DNA of 64,000 nt. Origin: Hymenolepis diminuta. Its lineage: Eukaryota; Platyhelminthes; Cestoda; Cyclophyllidea; Hymenolepididae. Shown here in pieces: positions 60,035 through 64,000 of the stretch. The number at the start of each line of letters is the position of its first letter. The first letter of the stretch is position 1. The notes beneath the pieces were generated by a model that saw nothing but the letters and a program-made list of their open reading frames with translations, was not told the DNA's origin and made no database searches. The stretch is taken from positions 1,120,901 to 1,184,900 of the forward strand of contig CAADRB010000061.1 in assembly GCA_900708905.1 (NCBI GenBank), in the 5' to 3' direction. Made by a program: the position numbers and the translations under genes.

Positions 60035-63000
60035 TTAAAAGTCTTTTGGCATACGCGTCTTTAAGAAATTGTGGATGCATATAAAAGGGAAAAGATTTTG
60101 TGTTATCTCAAAACATTCAAGCCTAAGTCCCAAATACAAATTACGGCCGTTTGTACACTTGTAACTTTGCATCAAATGACCGCAATATCTAGAATTTCAC
60201 TAATTTACTTCCCATATATTTATTAAAAGAATAGTGAGAAGATATACAAACTTTATTATAAAAGATTAAAAGGATTTTAATAGCTAGAACAGTGCAAAAT
60301 TCTGTATTTCGGAAAGAGAATATTTGGAATTGACCGAGAAAAAATTTCTAAAGACGTCATTGTCAAATAATACTATAAACTTATGAAAGATACCTCGCTT
60401 CAACAATGCTAAAGAAAAATAGCATAAAATTATAACTTTATAAGCAGTCGAACTTGATTGTAATGTAATTCCAGCTAACATTGTCAAAATATCTAAAAAT
60501 GTCAGTAAAACGGAAAAGACATTTAAAGATTTTAGAAAGTTATGTAACAGTATCCAGTTCTTTCGAAAAAATTACGTACTTTTCAAGGATATTCATCAGC
60601 TCGGACAAACAATTAAATAATTAAAATTTATTTAAAATGTGAAAAGTTAGGAAACATAAAATGGCATGTTGCTATCGTCAAAGACGTAAATATTTAATAA
60701 TTTACATAATTTTATTTTCTCCTTAACAGATTGTGCATATTTTAACAGATTTCAATAGACATAATTTTGATGAAAAATGTTATCCTTTTAAAAATACTTA
60801 TTTTTTTAAATCGAAATGCTCCTCTCTTGTTTAAAGAAGAGAATTCTATTTTTCAAATGTACATATTTAACTGTGAAAGAATAGCAAATAGCACACATAA
60901 TCGGTCGATATATTCAGTAATTTTTGCGTTAGAGTTTTGTCAAAACTCGTTCTCGATTTTCATGTTGAACTACTGTCTTTTAGGAGAACAGATTAATTTA
61001 CGTGTTTAGTACTATTTCATGCTAATAATATGCGTATCTTTTCTTCTCACATTATCCAAATGCCTTTCTACTGGACATTTTTTCCACTATCGCATTGGTA
61101 AAAATGTTCTCTAAGATCTCAAACTTTCAAATTTTAAAAATAAATGTTTAAGTCAGTGCGAATTTTTCTAAAAGGACCATTTAACTAGCACAACATTATT
61201 TATAGCTGGTGTCATTTTATGCTCATCCTATTTAAAAAGCCGTCTGTTTAACTTCTAAATAATTCTTTGTTCTTCAGGAAATATTTTATTGCTGATCTCA
61301 CAACACAATAGGGGCCAGGGTTTTTATACACCACTTTATCATAAAAGTAGAGAGCCTTATTTTAATAAATTTTAAAAGTGATATTATGTTAACTGTGTTC
61401 TTCTCTAGTTAACCAAATAAAATAATATGCCTCCGGTGCATGACTAGAGAAGTTAAAGTGAAATCAAATGTTGTTTACTGAATAATGTCATTTTTATATT
61501 CCTATCGCACAAACCGTTACTTTTTTAAAAACAGCATAGGGCGTTATCCAATAGAAGTAGCGATTCAAATATTTGTAATTTTTAATAAATTTTTATTACA
61601 AGAGACATATTTTTAATTACATATGGATTTTTTGCAAATACAGACAGATAAAAGTTCAGAAATTTTATTTTAACTATAATAATTATATAATGACCGTTTT
61701 CATTGGTATTTCCTATTCTATCAATATCATTTTGGCATAAAAGGTTAAACTTTAAAGAATTCATTATCTTTATTCCGAAATTTGCTTAAAGAGCAAATGA
61801 TGGTAACTTACTTGATGTCGGCTAAGTCTGTTGAAAAAGGTAGTGTCTTGACTAAGATAGGTTGTCAGTTTAGAAAGAAAATACATGCATCCACCTTAGG
61901 AAGGCAGCATCTTTAGTTGAAATAATAACATATTGCCATAAAATCAAATGGAACTAAAAACTTATTTTTCTGTTTTGATTTCTAATTACTTTTTCATTCT
62001 AATTTGCTATACATGTTGTTATTATTCTTTCTATTATTCATAAATATTTACATTGCGTTTCGAAACTTGCTGTCTTGATCGGCAAGCGGCGCTCAAAACA
62101 CTAAATGTTAACACAACGCCCCGACTGGTTATTTGAATTCTCTTCCAGATGATGCGATACAGTAGATTATCCCTTCATCTGCTAATTGCATTTGTATCTT
62201 AAAATTATATTTCCATTTTGGTTATCTTAATAAGTAGTGGCATTACGAAATTAGATTTAAGAGAATTTTTCAATCTTATCAGCATATCAATACAATTAAG
62301 TAATTGAAAAAACAAACAATGCCTTACAACAAATTCAGTGAAATGAATTTGCTGATAACTAATGATTAGTTCAAATGGAACCAGTATTTTGACAAGTTAT
62401 AATGTTATTCTATTTTATTCCATTTAATTGTTAAAGATATTTCAAAAAACCCGATAATATTTTATGAAACCACCTTGATATCTGGCTCCATTATTAATTA
62501 CACCTGTATGCAATTTTATTTGCTAAAATAACCAATAACTTTAATTCGTTTAAAAATTTAATTCGATAGTATTTTACCAATTTATAAAATTTGATTGAAT
62601 AGATAAGGTGCTTTATGGAAATGGAAGTTTAGGTCAAAAATGTGTTCCCTCCAGATCTACACATTAAAGCTCGAAAAGTTTTAGGTTTTGTTGTTTCAGA
62701 TCTACATTCATTAACTGTAAGACACTGTTTAAATGCTTAAGTATAACTATTCACATTTAATGACAAGTCACATGTACTACAAATGCATGATTCGTGTCTT
62801 GAGGAGGTCAAGTTGGGAATTTAAAATATGGATCGAATGAATTTTTTGTCAAATTCTGTTGCTTAAAATTTATAATAGGACTCACATTCAAAGTGCCAAT
62901 GCAACGCTAATAAACAAAGTGATTCAAGTTTAAAAGCAAATGAAAGAGAAGGCTTCCACACAAGTTTCCTAATTGAAACATTATAAAAAAGGATACTTTA

Positions 63001-64000
63001 ATTCGTCTGTTTACGATTGGCATTGCAAGTTAATGGCAATGTTTAATGATTAATGTTTAATGATCTTGTAATTTTATAAATATGATGCTTAACGTTTTGG
63101 TCATATTAATAATTACGGTATCTGTAGTATAAAAGTATTGCTTATTAGTCCTCGGTAAAACTTGCCTAATTAATCTTCATATGCTTACCGCCAGTGGCTT
63201 ATGTGAATATCTCCTGATTACGAGGTGAATTTTTGTATCTCAAAATACATTTGATAATAGTAATATTTTTACCGAATGTTTGGCATCTGGTAGAAATATT
63301 CCTGTAAGCACCTTCGATACGCACTTGGCTCTAAAACGGACAATTCACTTAACTTAATTTGATTAGCCGTTTCTTTAAGGCAATGTTTTGTTCATTTGTG
63401 AATATCATTAATATAAATGTAACGCTAAAGCAAGAGTTTAAATTTACAGACAAATTAGATTCTGCTGATCTAGAATAAAGAAATTCAGTAGTTTAGTGCA
63501 CATTTACAGAGCATATAAAACCATAAAACGATATAATTCAATTGAAATATTCCAAAACACACATGAGCGCAAACGAGCGTTTTAAAAGAAATCCTTTTGA
63601 AAAAAGTTTTGCCACTTCTTAGTCAGCAGGCAAACAACCTGCTCACATCAAAGAATTTCGATTCTTTTCAGTAAACCCGATTTGCGAACTTGCGGGATAA
63701 TATCTTGTTTGAAATATATTTCTCCTGCAAATGCAAGCGAATTGTATGTGTTATAAATTAATTAGATTCCCACAAATCCCAAAACTTTACTCCAAAATTC
63801 TGCAACGCAATAACCTTGCAATTCGGCATATTTTAAAAATATGCAAATCGTGTGAAATAATTAGCAATGAATTGTTAATATAAGCATTCATTCACTTTTA
63901 TCCATTAGTATTTAAATGTCTCAATAGTTAGACAATAACGACATTATATATATTTCGTCCCACACTGTTGCGATTTTTGAATAAGTCACACTCGACATTT
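60035..64000. other. AT-rich non-coding stretch
   Basis: No supported gene. Short frames at 60284-60487, 60767-61009 and 61582-61764 are AT-driven and unrecognised. A 14-base direct duplication (AATGTTTAATGATT) occurs at about 63039-63065. I see nothing else. Confidence 0.6.

Noticed and set aside
1..64000. Bacterial or phage origin, CRISPR arrays, rRNA genes
   Set aside because: No dense long frames, no regularly spaced identical repeats, no rRNA-like stretches. Composition and fossils fit a eukaryotic nuclear genome.

Overview
The window looks like AT-rich eukaryotic nuclear DNA, roughly 70% A+T by eye. It has no operons, no ribosome-binding sites and no reading frame longer than about 130 codons. 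The two recognisable transposon relics, a mariner transposase and an RTE-like LINE, fit an invertebrate. The mariner subtype and base composition make me favour an arthropod, possibly an arachnid, but that is inference. I see no intact protein gene, rRNA, canonical tRNA or CRISPR array. Nearly all of the sequence is intergenic or intronic, with decayed repeats.

From 1 to about 33.9 kb there is mostly featureless AT-rich sequence. Exceptions are a (AT)12 microsatellite at 0.7 kb and a more GC-rich island at 4.49-4.83 kb with CCAAT, GC-box, TATA and splice-donor-like motifs. A weak piggyBac-like fragment lies at 10.5-10.8 kb. Three old repeat families occur in direct orientation: D at 11.9 and 17.1 kb, C at 15.1, 19.4 and 19.7 kb with a fourth copy at 59.2 kb, and E at 27.8 and 59.9 kb. 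One small ORF at 18.55 kb has gene-like composition.

The most interesting part is about 33.9-57 kb. Three short modules, called A, G and B here, recur in the same orientation. In three cases the order is A-G-B (46.1-47.7, 43.9-45.7 and 49.9-53.9 kb). Elsewhere A and B alternate (34.0, 35.6, 40.4, 41.8, 42.5 kb). All copies align best when read on the minus strand, and most of the longer minus-strand ORFs of this interval lie in A or B copies. The simplest reading is an ancient tandem array of units of about 2 kb, most likely a decayed multi-exon gene family on the minus strand (order B-G-A, with G hydrophobic). It was later interrupted by the LINE relic (38.25-39.57 kb, minus strand) and the mariner relic (50.5-51.4 kb, plus strand). 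I could not assign the array to a known protein family.

From 57 to 64 kb there is a tRNA-like (SINE-type) promoter signature at 57.32 kb, copies of families C and E, and otherwise AT-rich DNA without recognisable content. All repeat calls come from reading the sequence by eye, with no alignment statistics.
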